Counted from the first letter of the stretch, positions 27,643 through 37,736 are shown. The stretch: 64,000 nt of DNA from Gammaproteobacteria bacterium UBA3067 (GCA_002366835.1 DFBZ01000018.1:3360-67359), one strand, 5' to 3'. Program-made: numbers and translations. The notes: generated by a model not told the origin, from the sequence alone.

Positions 27643-29040
27643 TTATAAAACCTTACCGGGGTTCATGATTCCCTTCGGATCAAAAGCCTGTTTAATGGCT
27701 TTCATATAAGCAATCTCTTCTTCACTACGGGTATAGGACAAATAAGGTTGTTTTAATAAGCCCACGCCATGTTCAGCAGAGATGCTGCCCTCGTATTTTT
27801 GTACGATTTCAAACACCCATTGGCTGACTTTCTGACAATGGCTAAAGAACTCCTCCTTCGCCAAGGCCTCAGGTTTAAGTATATTAAGATGCACATTGCC
27901 ATCGCCAATATGACCAAACCAGACGATCTCAAAATCAGGGTAATGCGCCTTCACAATGGCATCCACCTCGGCAATAAAATCGGGCACATGAGAAATGGTG
28001 ACAGAAATATCGTTCTTATAGGGCGTAAATTCAGAAATGGTTTCACTGATGTATTCACGCAGTTTCCAAAGATTTTCTGCCTGGCGCTCGCTCTGACTCA
28101 TTACGCCGTCCACAACCCAGCCCTGCTCTACGCAGGATTCAAATAAGGACATTGCGGTATCCAGCATTTGCTCATTATCGGCTTCGAACTCCAGCAAGGC
28201 GTAGTATGGCGTTTGCTCGGCAAAAGGCCGCGCTACTTTGCCACCCGCCACCACATGGGAGGCAGCTACATCGGAGAAAAATTCAAAGGCGGTTAAGTCC
28301 ATATTAGACTGAAAGGTATTCAGTACCTGCATGATGGAGGCAAAATCCGGCGTACCCAGCACCAACACAGTGAGGTTTTTGGGTGGCCTGGCCAACTGAA
28401 TGGTGGCATCCACCACAATACCCAAGGTACCTTCCGCGCCGACAAATAAGTGGCGCAGATCATAACCCGTGGCATTTTTCACCAGGCCCTTATTCAGGGA
28501 TAGCACGTCCCCCTTGCCCGTCACCACGGTAAGACCAGCCACCCAATCACGCGTCATGCCATAGCGAATCACCTTGATACCACCGGCATTGGTGCTGATA
28601 TTGCCGCCAATCTGGCTCGACCCGCTGGAAGCAAAATCCACCGGATAATAAAAACCTTTCTCTTCGGCAAAGTCTTGCAGTTGCTGTGTTACCACCCCGG
28701 CACCGCAGCGCACTGTGCGCTCGGTATCGCTGAACTCCTTGATTTCATTGAGCAAGTCTAGGGCAATCACCACTTCTTTATTACGTGCAACTGCACCGCC
28801 ACTGAGCCCAGTTCTCCCGCCAGAGGGCACCAGGGAGACCTGGTTTTCATTCGCCCAGAGGACAAGGGCTTGCACCTCCTCAAGGGACTTAGGTAAGACA
28901 ATAGCAAGCGGATCAGGCTGCCATTGTTTAGTCCAGTCGCAACCATAATGTTGAAGGCTGTCGGCATCAGTCAGCACCCGCCCCTCTTGAACCAAACCTT
29001 CCAACTCTTTAACAACTGCCGCGGTGTCCGAATTACTCAT
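27643..29040 (-). CDS. FAD-linked 2-hydroxyacid dehydrogenase, D-2-hydroxyglutarate dehydrogenase-like
   Basis: A 465-residue flavoprotein of the FAD_binding_4 / FAD-oxidase_C type (GlcD/D2HGDH group). The FAD-binding segment VPSGGRTGLSGGAV lies near residue 70, SSGSSQIGGNISTNAGG near 140, and the C-terminal HIGDGNVHLN and EHGVG motifs carry metal and substrate residues. It is divergent from serA. Since SerA can reduce 2-oxoglutarate to D-2-hydroxyglutarate, this pairing suggests a recycling D2HG dehydrogenase; D-lactate dehydrogenase is the alternative. Confidence 0.88.
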   Translation of the reverse strand: MSNSDTAAVVKELEGLVQEGRVLTDADSLQHYGCDWTKQWQPDPLAIVLPKSLEEVQALVLWANENQVSLVPSGGRTGLSGGAVARNKEVVIALDLLNEIKEFSDTERTVRCGAGVVTQQLQDFAEEKGFYYPVDFASSGSSQIGGNISTNAGGIKVIRYGMTRDWVAGLTVVTGKGDVLSLNKGLVKNATGYDLRHLFVGAEGTLGIVVDATIQLARPPKNLTVLVLGTPDFASIMQVLNTFQSNMDLTAFEFFSDVAASHVVAGGKVARPFAEQTPYYALLEFEADNEQMLDTAMSLFESCVEQGWVVDGVMSQSERQAENLWKLREYISETISEFTPYKNDISVTISHVPDFIAEVDAIVKAHYPDFEIVWFGHIGDGNVHLNILKPEALAKEEFFSHCQKVSQWVFEIVQKYEGSISAEHGVGLLKQPYLSYTRSEEEIAYMKAIKQAFDPKGIMNPGKVL

Positions 29041-29187
29041 ACAAATCTAACTCTTTACTCAAGTATATTGGTTGCCGGGAACAGGCTCTTTCGCAACATT
29101 TATCAGCACGATCGGGCGCTTCAATTCCGACTCAATATGGTATTATACCCCGCTGCAGAATATTCCTACCAACCTGGGCTCATTTAC

Positions 29188-30417
29188 ATGGCAAAAACAT
29201 CCCTTGATCGAAGTAAAATCCGCGTCTTGCTGCTGGAAGGCGTTCACAACTCAGCCGTTGATTCACTCAAGGCGAACGGTTATTCGAATATCGAATACCT
29301 GAAAACCTCCCTGCCCGATGAGGAACTAAAGCAAAAACTCGCCACGGCCCACATAGTAGGTATTCGCTCTCGCACCCAGCTCACCGAAGAAGTCCTTGCT
29401 GAAGCCAACAAGCTCATCGCGATTGGGTGTTTTTGTATTGGTACCAATCAAGTTGACCTGGGCGCCGCGCTATTCAAAGGCGTCCCTGTTTTTAATGCGC
29501 CCTTCTCCAACACCCGCAGTGTTGCCGAGCTGGTGCTGGCCGAAGCCATCATGCTGATGCGCGGCATTCCCGAAAAGAGTGCACTGGCCCATCGCGGCGT
29601 ATGGCGCAAGTCTGCCAGCAATTCCTTTGAAGTGCGCGGCAAAACTCTCGGCATTGTAGGCTACGGCAATATCGGCTCTCAGCTTAGCGTTATGGCGGAA
29701 TCCATTGGCATGAAAGTAAAATTCTGCGATATCGAGAACAAGCTGCCGCTGGGGAACGCCGAACAAGTGAGCAACCTCAATGAGCTACTCGCCATCAGTG
29801 ATATCGTGACCCTGCATGTACCCGAAACGGCATCCACCAAAAACATGATCGCCGCTGAGCAGCTTTCAGCCATGAAAGACAAAAGCGTACTTATCAATGC
29901 CTCACGGGGAACAGTGGTAGATATTCAAGCCCTAAGCGAAGCTTTAAAATCCCAAAAACTACTCGGTGCGGCCATTGATGTATTCCCCACCGAACCACGC
30001 AGCAATGATGATGAGTTTGTGTCTGAACTTCGGGGCTACGACAACGTTATACTCAGCCCGCACGTAGGGGGCAGCACCTTGGAAGCACAAGAAAACATTG
30101 GCCAAGAAGTGGCTGACAAGCTGGTAAAATACAGCGACACAGGTGCCACCACCACCTCGGTAAACTTTCCGGAGGTCACCCTCCCGGCTCACCCTAATAA
30201 CCACCGCCTACTGCACATTCATAAAAATGTCCCCGGTGTTTTGTCCCAGATTAACGAGATATTCTCCGCAAACGACATCAACATCTTGGGCCAATACCTG
30301 ATGACGAATGACAAAATAGGCTATGTGGTCATCGATGTCGATGCAGAATACAGCGAACTGGCGATTAAAAAACTGAAGGAAATCGAAGGAACTATTAAAG
30401 CGAGAGTATTGTTTTAG
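29188..30417 (+). CDS. serA: D-3-phosphoglycerate dehydrogenase
   Basis: A 409-residue SerA, catalysing the first step of serine synthesis. The start is set at the ATG giving MAKTSLDRSKIRVLLLEG, the known family N-terminus (E. coli 410 residues); the frame is open 88 codons further upstream, through the promoter region. The NAD site VGYGNIGSQLS near 155, ASRGTVVD, and HVGGSTLEAQENIG with the catalytic His are present. The C-terminal ACT domain (about 335-409) starts near HRLLHIHKNVPGV and would mediate serine feedback. An intrinsic terminator follows. Confidence 0.96.
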   Translation: MAKTSLDRSKIRVLLLEGVHNSAVDSLKANGYSNIEYLKTSLPDEELKQKLATAHIVGIRSRTQLTEEVLAEANKLIAIGCFCIGTNQVDLGAALFKGVPVFNAPFSNTRSVAELVLAEAIMLMRGIPEKSALAHRGVWRKSASNSFEVRGKTLGIVGYGNIGSQLSVMAESIGMKVKFCDIENKLPLGNAEQVSNLNELLAISDIVTLHVPETASTKNMIAAEQLSAMKDKSVLINASRGTVVDIQALSEALKSQKLLGAAIDVFPTEPRSNDDEFVSELRGYDNVILSPHVGGSTLEAQENIGQEVADKLVKYSDTGATTTSVNFPEVTLPAHPNNHRLLHIHKNVPGVLSQINEIFSANDINILGQYLMTNDKIGYVVIDVDAEYSELAIKKLKEIEGTIKARVLF

Positions 30418-30428
30418 CAAATACCAAA

Positions 30429-30458
30429 CTAAGGGTGCATAGCCGCACCCTTAGTTTT
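30429..30458 (+). terminator. Rho-independent terminator after serA
   Basis: A perfect 10-base stem (CTAAGGGTGC and GCACCCTTAG) with a six-base loop is followed by TTTT. It begins 12 bases after the serA stop codon. Confidence 0.88.
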
Positions 30459-30511
30459 CAGTGTCAATAACGATTCAGAAAGCGCTCAAATCTACGCCTA
30501 AGCTGAATCGC

Positions 30512-31165
30512 TTATTTAACCATCGCCAGCACCGCACCCACCATCTTGTTAATACCCGTAGACACTTCGCTAATGCGTTCAGCCAGCATGTAGGCAGGTG
30601 TCGTCACTAACTTATTGGCCTCATCAATCACAATATCATCCGCCGCACAGTTTTGATGCCTTGCCCCCATTTCGTCAATGGCGCTGGCCGTCGCCTCATC
30701 ATTACCGATGGTGCACACCACACCCTCTCCAAACAAGCTCTCCGACATCACCGGAGATATACACGCAAGCCCTACAGGGCAACCCGCGTTATGCAAAGCC
30801 TGAATAAATATCTGCACCTGCTCATTAACACTCATATCCGCCCCCTTCAGGGCAAAATCACAGAGGTTTTTCGCCACACCGAAGCCGCCCGGCACAATCA
30901 CCGCATCGTAATCGCCAGGAACAGCATCCACAAGATCGAGCACTTTGCCACGAGCAATACGTGCTGACTCTACCAATACGTTACGCTGCTCATCCGTCTC
31001 TTGGCCTGTGAGGTGATTAATAACATGCATTTGATTAATGTTCGGAGCCAAGCACTGGTATTCTGCCCCCGCCTGATCTAAAGCGAGTAGAGTGAAGGTG
31101 CTTTCTTGGATTTCGCCGCCATCAAATACGCCACAACCTGAAAGAATTACTGCTACTTTAGTCAT
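30512..31165 (-). CDS. elbB: Isoprenoid biosynthesis glyoxalase ElbB
   Basis: A 217-residue DJ-1/PfpI-superfamily protein matching ElbB. It opens with VAVILSGCGVFDGGEIQE and has VPGGFGVAKNLCDFA near 95-110 and GLACISP near 135, where the Cys is the superfamily nucleophile position. ElbB has been linked to isoprenoid levels and has weak glyoxalase activity. The ATG at 31165 is chosen because AAGGAG lies 7 bases before it; an in-frame GTG two codons upstream is too close. Convergent with serA. Confidence 0.9.
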   Translation of the reverse strand: MTKVAVILSGCGVFDGGEIQESTFTLLALDQAGAEYQCLAPNINQMHVINHLTGQETDEQRNVLVESARIARGKVLDLVDAVPGDYDAVIVPGGFGVAKNLCDFALKGADMSVNEQVQIFIQALHNAGCPVGLACISPVMSESLFGEGVVCTIGNDEATASAIDEMGARHQNCAADDIVIDEANKLVTTPAYMLAERISEVSTGINKMVGAVLAMVK

Positions 31166-31396
31166 TGTCACTCTCCTTAGATTTCAACTGCTTTAAACAA
31201 TTCCGAGTTCAAAGTACGGACTGATCGGTAATATAAAGGCCAAACTCTACCGTGAAAGCCGACCACCGGAAAGGCTTATCAGATTTTTTCTCAAAGAAGG
31301 AAGCCCCCAAGCAGGCTTCCAATAAGGCTTTCGTTTAAAACCTGTTGTATACTTGAACAAATTACACACAAGATAAGGCTCCGGAAACAGGGACTC

Positions 31397-32182
31397 ATGA
31401 GCAAAGACAATTTAACCATTCGCATTGCCATCAACAAACCAACTCCCCCGGAACCCATAGCACCGAAGAAAAAGCCCTTCCTCCCCCTTCTGGCCGTAAC
31501 CCTATTGATCCCCGCTCTCGCCTTAGGCCTATACCAAACAATAAAGCCAGAGAGCACACCCACCGCACCAATAACATCCCCTCTCGCTCTCAATGAGCCA
31601 ACAATTTATAGGAACGATTCGAAAACTGGCTTACCCACCACTCCCGTTTCGACAACCAATGTAAAGCACGCAAAGAAACTTGACACCCCCTTCTCCTCCT
31701 TACCCCTCCAGCCTCCGCCGGGCAAAATACTTACATCTAGACCCCAAGAGGTTTCCAGCGGCCACCACGACACCGCAGCCGATGCAAAAACAACAGAAGA
31801 AAAAGGAGAAAACAAGCAGGCAGCGGCAAAACAGTTAATTCATGCCTTACCGCCTTTTTTACAACGCGCCCAACTCAGTATGGGAATAAACAAAAGAGAA
31901 CCCCAGGACTCCCTCTCCTCCCAAGTGACCCTTAGCGAACTGCCAGAAAACCGTCTTTATATGTTCACAGAATTACGAGGCAAAAGCGGGAAAACTATCC
32001 ACCACCGCTGGTCATATGAAGACAAAGTAATAGCAAATATACCCATAAAGGTAGGAGGGGATTACTGGCGCTGTTATTCCAGCAAATACGTCAATGAAAA
32101 CTTTCTAGGGAAATGGATCGTTGAAATCACCGATGATCAGGGCAAGGTTCTTTATACACAAGCATTCAACCTAAAGAGCTAA
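31397..32182 (+). CDS. DUF2914 domain membrane-anchored protein
   Basis: A 261-residue protein. A short N-terminal cytoplasmic part is followed by one membrane segment (FLPLLAVTLLIPALALGLY, about 37-55), a long low-complexity Pro/Thr/Ser linker (about 60-165) and a C-terminal DUF2914 domain (about 180-261) with HHRWSYEDKVIANIPIKVGG. The domain is probably periplasmic. DUF2914 has no established function. The gene stands alone, divergent from elbB, with TCCGGAAACAGGG upstream of the ATG. Confidence 0.8.
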   Translation: MSKDNLTIRIAINKPTPPEPIAPKKKPFLPLLAVTLLIPALALGLYQTIKPESTPTAPITSPLALNEPTIYRNDSKTGLPTTPVSTTNVKHAKKLDTPFSSLPLQPPPGKILTSRPQEVSSGHHDTAADAKTTEEKGENKQAAAKQLIHALPPFLQRAQLSMGINKREPQDSLSSQVTLSELPENRLYMFTELRGKSGKTIHHRWSYEDKVIANIPIKVGGDYWRCYSSKYVNENFLGKWIVEITDDQGKVLYTQAFNLKS

Positions 32183-32470
32183 TGCTGAAAACCGTGACAT
32201 ATCAATCTAGAGCTAAAAAAAAACCAACAAGCCCACCAACTGAAGCTTCGCTCATTTAAAAAGCTTATATCGTTTCAAAGGCTTCAATTGATGCGACCCC
32301 ACTTGCTCAGCCAATTTAACCTCGGCTTCACACAGCAGTGTGTGAGACTCTGCCTGCAATGTCGCACTTCAAGCTTGAACTACGAACAATAAAGGCGCTG
32401 TATATTAGCAGACTAGATTGCTATACAGCGCCTCGTCCTTCCTCACTAGAGTGAAGAAGAGCCAGAACTT

Positions 32471-33994
32471 TTAACGCTTTCCAGCTTCTCCACGACTGAT
32501 AATACCTTCCGCAACATGAGAAGCCCATGCAGCAATAGGCATTGACGGTGGGCCGCCGGGTGACGCAGGCAAAGCTGCGCCATCAGTAACATACAGCCCT
32601 GGGTTATCAAAAACCTCCCCTTCTGCATTAATTACACCAGATTCAATACTGGAGCCAAGGTGTGCGCCCCCGCAGGTATGAACGGTGAAGTTGATGGGCA
32701 AGCGATAAATTTTCTTAGCGCTTTTTTGCTCAGCAATATCCATACAACGATTAATATCATCAAATATCTTACTATTAGATGCATCATAATCAATGCTGAG
32801 ACGGCCTTGCTTATAACTCGCCACACCATCGCAAGCATCCTGCCCCATACCGGCAAGGATAACCCCCTCGGAAAGTTTTGTTTTAATGGATGCTGGCAAT
32901 GGAACATGCTGCAAACCAGGAATACCACAAGCTATAGTGTAAGTATCCTCTTCACCCTTAATTCCGATAGGGCCATGTATAGGCAAACCCTTCGAATAAT
33001 CCTTTCCTTCATCCTGCAAAGCCCAATAACCACCGTGGTCACCGTTGGTGCCAATATTTTTCCCCAACTGAGGCATACCGCTTAAGCCTTTAGCAACGTC
33101 TCTGCTATGGAAAAGCAGCTTGTTGGTATTTAACGCACCAGCAGCAAGAATCACTTTTCGACTATAAAACTCACGCTCTATGGAATTAGCAAGATCCATC
33201 ACCTTTACGCAGTAAAGCGTGCCCTCGCCATTTTCAATGCGGTTGATGCTAGTCACCTGACAAAGATCCTTAACTACCAAGCCATCTTTAATTGCCTCGG
33301 CCAAGTAGATAAAGTCCAAGCTGCTTTTCGCGCCAGAGGGTGAACCCAAAAAGCTATCATCATCATAGCTGGACTCCCAACGCTGAACACCCGCCTCCGT
33401 ATTAACAATTTTTGGTTGGCCCGGTGTTTCAGGGAACTGAATCCCATTTGCTGGCTCATCATGATTATTTTTATCAGTGAATAATTCACTGTCAGCAAAT
33501 AGTTCAGCGGTAGTATTGGGCACCTTGTCTTCGGGTGTCTTTTTCCGAGAAGCAAATTTCTCCATCACCTCAACATAGTGACGTTCCATGGTTTCATCAC
33601 TCAAACCTTCAGCATAACCATCCCAAAAATTGGGCACCGTCGCTCGCTGATGCAAACCACTGTAGGCGTGGGAGCCACCACCAACACCAGAAGTACAGGC
33701 CGTAATCAGCCCCTTGTGATGAAAAGCTTCAAAAAGCCCATACTTATTAACAGTCATGCCCTTCTTGGGCATATAACCGGCGTGAAATGTGCGTAAAACG
33801 TGGGAATAGAGTTTCCACCCGTGAGGATAGCTCGCGCGATCACTAATACCCATGGACTTAACGGGTAAAGAGTTCCGCCAAGGCCCGCGCTCTAACAACG
33901 TCACGCTGTAACCAGCTTTCACTAACTTTTGAGCAGGAATGGAGCCGCCAAAGCCACTACCAATCACAACAAAATCATCAATATCTTTTTTCAT
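32471..33994 (-). CDS. GMC oxidoreductase (cholesterol oxidase-like), second copy
   Basis: A 507-residue FAD enzyme of the GMC family. The N-terminal FAD motif IGSGFGGSIPAQ starts near residue 12, a SGVGGGSHAYSG segment near 105 contacts the flavin, and the C-terminal VHTCGGAHLGS and DGAALPASPGGPPSM segments hold the active-site His and substrate-side residues. It is closest in style to sterol/steroid-type oxidases of bacteria. It is a paralogue of the gene at 34578 (near-identical motif spacing) and lies last in the same three-gene set. Substrate unknown. Confidence 0.85.
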   Translation of the reverse strand: MKKDIDDFVVIGSGFGGSIPAQKLVKAGYSVTLLERGPWRNSLPVKSMGISDRASYPHGWKLYSHVLRTFHAGYMPKKGMTVNKYGLFEAFHHKGLITACTSGVGGGSHAYSGLHQRATVPNFWDGYAEGLSDETMERHYVEVMEKFASRKKTPEDKVPNTTAELFADSELFTDKNNHDEPANGIQFPETPGQPKIVNTEAGVQRWESSYDDDSFLGSPSGAKSSLDFIYLAEAIKDGLVVKDLCQVTSINRIENGEGTLYCVKVMDLANSIEREFYSRKVILAAGALNTNKLLFHSRDVAKGLSGMPQLGKNIGTNGDHGGYWALQDEGKDYSKGLPIHGPIGIKGEEDTYTIACGIPGLQHVPLPASIKTKLSEGVILAGMGQDACDGVASYKQGRLSIDYDASNSKIFDDINRCMDIAEQKSAKKIYRLPINFTVHTCGGAHLGSSIESGVINAEGEVFDNPGLYVTDGAALPASPGGPPSMPIAAWASHVAEGIISRGEAGKR

Positions 33995-34099
33995 TTTATA
34001 GCCCTACGATAGAACATTTTCATTATTATTTTGTGAAACGACTGCAGCGAATTATCAACTAAAGTGCCGCTCACGCGGCACAAAAAAACACCGAGAATA

Positions 34100-34510
34100 T
34101 CAATTACCCATCTGTCGATTTAAATAACGCTGAGGATGAAGGTGATAAGCAACTGCAGCCAAAATAAACATCATTGGAATATCAGCCATCAGATGAGTCA
34201 TTTCATTGTCCACTGCAAACGCATCATAGAGCATGACTGCGCCATGTAAAATACTCGATATAATGGTGTAATCAATAATAATTGCATTCTTTAGCGGATC
34301 AAATGAACCTTTAATCAAACAAATCCCTAGGCCTAAATAGAGCGCAATAATCATATGCTCATAGGGCGTATTTACACCGGGATTTACCCAGCGAAATCCT
34401 GCCGGCCAGACATCATACGCAAAAGGCATGGATACAATCAGGCCGATACCCAGTATTAGCATAAATCGCGATGGAATTTTCATTGATACATTATCTGTAG
34501 AATCATTCAT
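34100..34510 (-). CDS. Small four-helix membrane protein (DUF6632-like)
   Basis: A 136-residue protein with four hydrophobic segments (about 15-32, 47-62, 72-90, 100-120). The HEHM-type surroundings EHMIIALYLGLGICLIKGS and the spacing recall DUF6632-type small membrane proteins; that assignment is from memory and tentative. It lies between two GMC oxidoreductase genes on the same strand, so it may anchor them or pass electrons or substrate, but nothing in the sequence shows a cofactor site. Confidence 0.65.
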   Translation of the reverse strand: MNDSTDNVSMKIPSRFMLILGIGLIVSMPFAYDVWPAGFRWVNPGVNTPYEHMIIALYLGLGICLIKGSFDPLKNAIIIDYTIISSILHGAVMLYDAFAVDNEMTHLMADIPMMFILAAVAYHLHPQRYLNRQMGN

Positions 34511-34577
34511 AAGTTAAACTCTGCTTTAGTAAGACCGCTGCACAAGCGCAGATTTACGCCTATGCCAAGATCTCTAT

Positions 34578-36146
34578 TTAATTAGTCTGTTTTTTTCTGC
34601 CAGCACGCTGGCTACGCGAGGTAGACCTAGATCGCGTCGTTTTTTTTACGGCTGAACCTGAACCACTTTTTAGCAACTGATCCCCAATAAATGAAGACCA
34701 CGCAGCAACCGTCATTGACGGTGGACTACCTGCCGGCCCTGGCAACGAACTCGAGTCACAAACATAAAGGCCAGGGTTATCAAATACCTCGCCGTTATAT
34801 GCAACCACTCCATCCTTTATTGTTTGAGCCATTCTCGCACCCCCACATTGATGTACCGTTAAAGGCGTAGAAAACATCGACACCTTATTACCAGTAATTC
34901 CTTTTATTCTTTCAAAGGCTTTATCGAAATCTGAGAAAATACTGCTATTGCTAGCATTATAGTCGATCTCCAGTCGCCCCTTGGTAAAGTATGCTAAACC
35001 ATCGGCCACATCTTCTCCCATACCTGTAAATGAAGCATATTCAGACAGCTTTCGCTTCAATATAGCAGGCACTTTTAATTGATCTATACCCGCCATAGGC
35101 CCGTACAGAAGACAAAGATTCATTGGGTCTTCAGAAAACTCAACGCCGCTAACCCAGCCACTGGTATCATTCCCAGTTTGTTTGTTTAGTTTCCATGCGC
35201 CGAAACAATCACCATTACTGCCAACACCACGCCCCAAGTTAGGCATACCTTGAAGGCCGCCCGATTCACGGCTCTGGAAAAGAATGCGTAGGGAGTTAAG
35301 TGTTCCTGCAGAAAGAATGACCTTTTTTGCTTTCAGAACTCGTACTTTTTTAGTTCGAAGATCTTTTACACTGACTTCATAGCGGCTTTCTTTACCCTCG
35401 GAAATTCGTCGAATATCCAAAGCCTCATGCAGATCCAATACTTTTAGGCCCTTATTAATTGCTTCTGCAAGATAAACAAAGTCCAAGGTACTTTTGGCGC
35501 CATCTTCCGAACCAAGAAAGTGCATCCCACCCCAGTCCACTTCTTTTCGCTCAACACCGTCGCTCTGGGTAACATGCTGGGGCTGCCCTGGCACTTTTGG
35601 TAATAACATTCCCGCAGCAGGGTTAGTAGCTTCACTCTTTTTTAACTCAGGCGTGTCAGCAAAGACATCTTCAGTCGTATTAGGCACTTGGTCTTTTTCT
35701 GTCGGTATGCGCGACCCAAATCTCGATAATACGGACTCATAATAAGCGTCCATATCACGAGAATTAATTTCTTCACAATGTCCATCCCAATAATCGTCAC
35801 GCAAGGGTTTAGCATGTAAGCCCCCATAAACATGGCTACCACCACCTACACCGGATGAGCACACCATGTTCAAACCTTTTTGAAAGGACATCTCAAACAG
35901 GCCATTTTTATTAACTGTTAGTCCTTTTTTAGGCAAGAAAGGCAGATGTACAGTTCTCAGGGCGTGGCTATAAAGCTTACTTCCTTGGGGGAAAGGAGCG
36001 CGATCGGCAATCCCCATAGAGCGCGTTGGCAAACTGTCTCGCCATGGCCCTCGCTCCAGTAGTGAGACATTTGCACCACTTAAGGCCAGTTTATGGGCAA
36101 CAATACTGCCCCCGAAACCACTACCAATTACCAAAAAGTCATCCAT
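34578..36146 (-). CDS. GMC oxidoreductase (cholesterol oxidase-like), first copy
   Basis: A 522-residue FAD enzyme, paralogous to the gene at 32471. FAD motif IGSGFGGSIVAH near residue 6, SGVGGGSHVYGG near 97, and a C-terminal TVHQCGGARMAQ and DSSSLPGPAGSPPSM pair. It ends with an extra Ser/Arg/Lys-rich tail of about 25 residues (after about residue 497) not found in its neighbour. First gene of the GMC - small membrane protein - GMC set. Likely oxidises an alcohol group on a hydrophobic or sterol-like compound, by family. Confidence 0.85.
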   Translation of the reverse strand: MDDFLVIGSGFGGSIVAHKLALSGANVSLLERGPWRDSLPTRSMGIADRAPFPQGSKLYSHALRTVHLPFLPKKGLTVNKNGLFEMSFQKGLNMVCSSGVGGGSHVYGGLHAKPLRDDYWDGHCEEINSRDMDAYYESVLSRFGSRIPTEKDQVPNTTEDVFADTPELKKSEATNPAAGMLLPKVPGQPQHVTQSDGVERKEVDWGGMHFLGSEDGAKSTLDFVYLAEAINKGLKVLDLHEALDIRRISEGKESRYEVSVKDLRTKKVRVLKAKKVILSAGTLNSLRILFQSRESGGLQGMPNLGRGVGSNGDCFGAWKLNKQTGNDTSGWVSGVEFSEDPMNLCLLYGPMAGIDQLKVPAILKRKLSEYASFTGMGEDVADGLAYFTKGRLEIDYNASNSSIFSDFDKAFERIKGITGNKVSMFSTPLTVHQCGGARMAQTIKDGVVAYNGEVFDNPGLYVCDSSSLPGPAGSPPSMTVAAWSSFIGDQLLKSGSGSAVKKTTRSRSTSRSQRAGRKKQTN

Positions 36147-36927
36147 TATCTTCTCTCATTCAGTTCAAATTAATCGCTACCCCCTGTATAGAAGTGCCAC
36201 TAACACATATCCGCCTATGCTCCGAGGGCAAAGCAGAAGCTTACATAAATGCCTAGCATAGGCTTCAATATGTAGTTAGCGCCTATTCAGTTGTTCGCCT
36301 GACTAAAACTTATTCTTGAATAGAGCACTAAAAGTTAAGTAAGTGATGATTTCATTTATTATCAGCAGTTTGCTGACTGCCCACAAGTACGCAAAATGCC
36401 AATATAGAGCCGTATTTGCCAAAGTCACATAAAAGTGAAGCAAACTTCTATTTAGCATCGGGTTACTGATTGCGCTAGGCACCCCTTGATATGTTTTCTA
36501 TAACGAGCACCTCTTGAAGCCCTGTTAATGAGCGCACCGTAACGCTGCATTTCAATGGAAACTAAAGAGAGCGCACGCATATGCTGGAGGACACCCCTGT
36601 TTGAATCGAGCTATTTTGCGCGCATAGCGAAGAGCTTAAGTGCGTATCTGCTCGATAGAGGATATTTTTTACTAACAGAAACCCTAAAACTAAAAGGCTT
36701 TTATTAATAGAAAAAACTGAATATAACAGAAAGGACTATTATTTAGCCGAATAGGGTTTTGATATTGAATACAACGCCCCAAAATTTGGGCGAAAGAACT
36801 AGAATAAGAATTTATGACAAGTAGGCAGGCTGAAACTTATATATTTAAAGAAAAAAGAAGCGCAAGAAGGTAGCTCGCATCCTTACGCTCTACCTCCCTA
36901 TACCACTAAAAATATCGACCTACATTT
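36147..36927. other. 780-base intergenic region with a palindrome
   Basis: I see no convincing gene or RNA. TCAGCA-GTT-TGCTGA at 36362-36376 is a perfect inverted repeat about 215 bases upstream of the first GMC gene and could be an operator. The rest is AT-rich with many stops in all frames. Confidence 0.35.
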
Positions 36928-37416
36928 TCATATCCAGCGCCGTACCTCAGTTTTGTAGCGCAAATATTCCTCACCAAAGATAGGCTCTAGTATGCGCTCC
37001 TCTGGCATTATTTGATATTTCGTGAGTAGTAAAACGAATGCTGGCAGAAGTAAGAAGCCTGAAAAAGCCCCCAGATAAAAACACCAACCCGTCAGAATAA
37101 AAACCATTCCTAGATACATAGGGTTGCGCGTAAAACGATATAAACGATCTGTCACCAACTTGTTTGCATTTTCTGGCTTTAAGGGATTAATGGTGGTTTT
37201 CGATTTTACAAAACCTATAAATGACCAGCCATCAAACAGGAGGCCAATGGCCATCAACAATATCCCCACAATTTCGAAAAAGCTGCTCTCCCATGCAAAG
37301 AAGGGTGCATTATTTTTTAGCAGCCACATTGATAGGAGAAATGCAGCCATATAAATAGGCGGTGGTATTTTTAATTCCATGGAAGTCGCTTTTTGCTGTA
37401 TCTCGGATGTTGGCAT
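36928..37416 (-). CDS. Isoprenylcysteine methyltransferase-like membrane protein
   Basis: About 162 residues with four or five membrane segments. The C-terminal half has the ICMT/PEMT-type SAM-binding pattern: LYRFTRNPMYLGMVFILTG, followed by the late PEERILEPIFGEEYLRYK block. Such proteins methylate small or lipid substrates in membranes; the bacterial members are mostly uncharacterised. The start is uncertain: ATG at 37416 (MPTSEIQQ) or 37380 (MELKIPPP), neither with a clear ribosome binding site. The gene is isolated. Confidence 0.8.
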   Translation of the reverse strand: MPTSEIQQKATSMELKIPPPIYMAAFLLSMWLLKNNAPFFAWESSFFEIVGILLMAIGLLFDGWSFIGFVKSKTTINPLKPENANKLVTDRLYRFTRNPMYLGMVFILTGWCFYLGAFSGFLLLPAFVLLLTKYQIMPEERILEPIFGEEYLRYKTEVRRWI

Positions 37417-37736
37417 ATTGAAAATTGTTATGAGCTTATAATGAATAGGAATTAATAGGGTAGTCCAAATTTTTGCGCGATACAATGCTTTTATCTTTTA
37501 TGTATCTACGCCAAGCGCATCCAGACCAAGAAGGCTTGGCCCAACTCAGGTTGCCGTTGAAACAAAGAACCAAGCCCTTCCAATGAAAAGCCCCATGAAA
37601 ATAGGGTCAAACCAACAAGCAATAACCTGAGAAAATATTTGAGGCAATCAACTTAGCCAGAGCAGCTCTGAATACTCCATAAACTTACACTTCACACTCA
37701 GAGCGCCCTAAGCTAATCAATATTTAATGTAGCGCG
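37417..37736. other. Intergenic region with no recognisable element
   Basis: About 320 bases between the methyltransferase-like gene and the DsrE-like gene. I found no ORF with coding character, no tRNA and no strong hairpin. Confidence 0.4.

Noticed and set aside
28924..29187. Upstream 88-codon extension of serA
   Set aside because: It crosses the divergent flavoprotein gene start and the promoter region; the family N-terminus begins at 29188.
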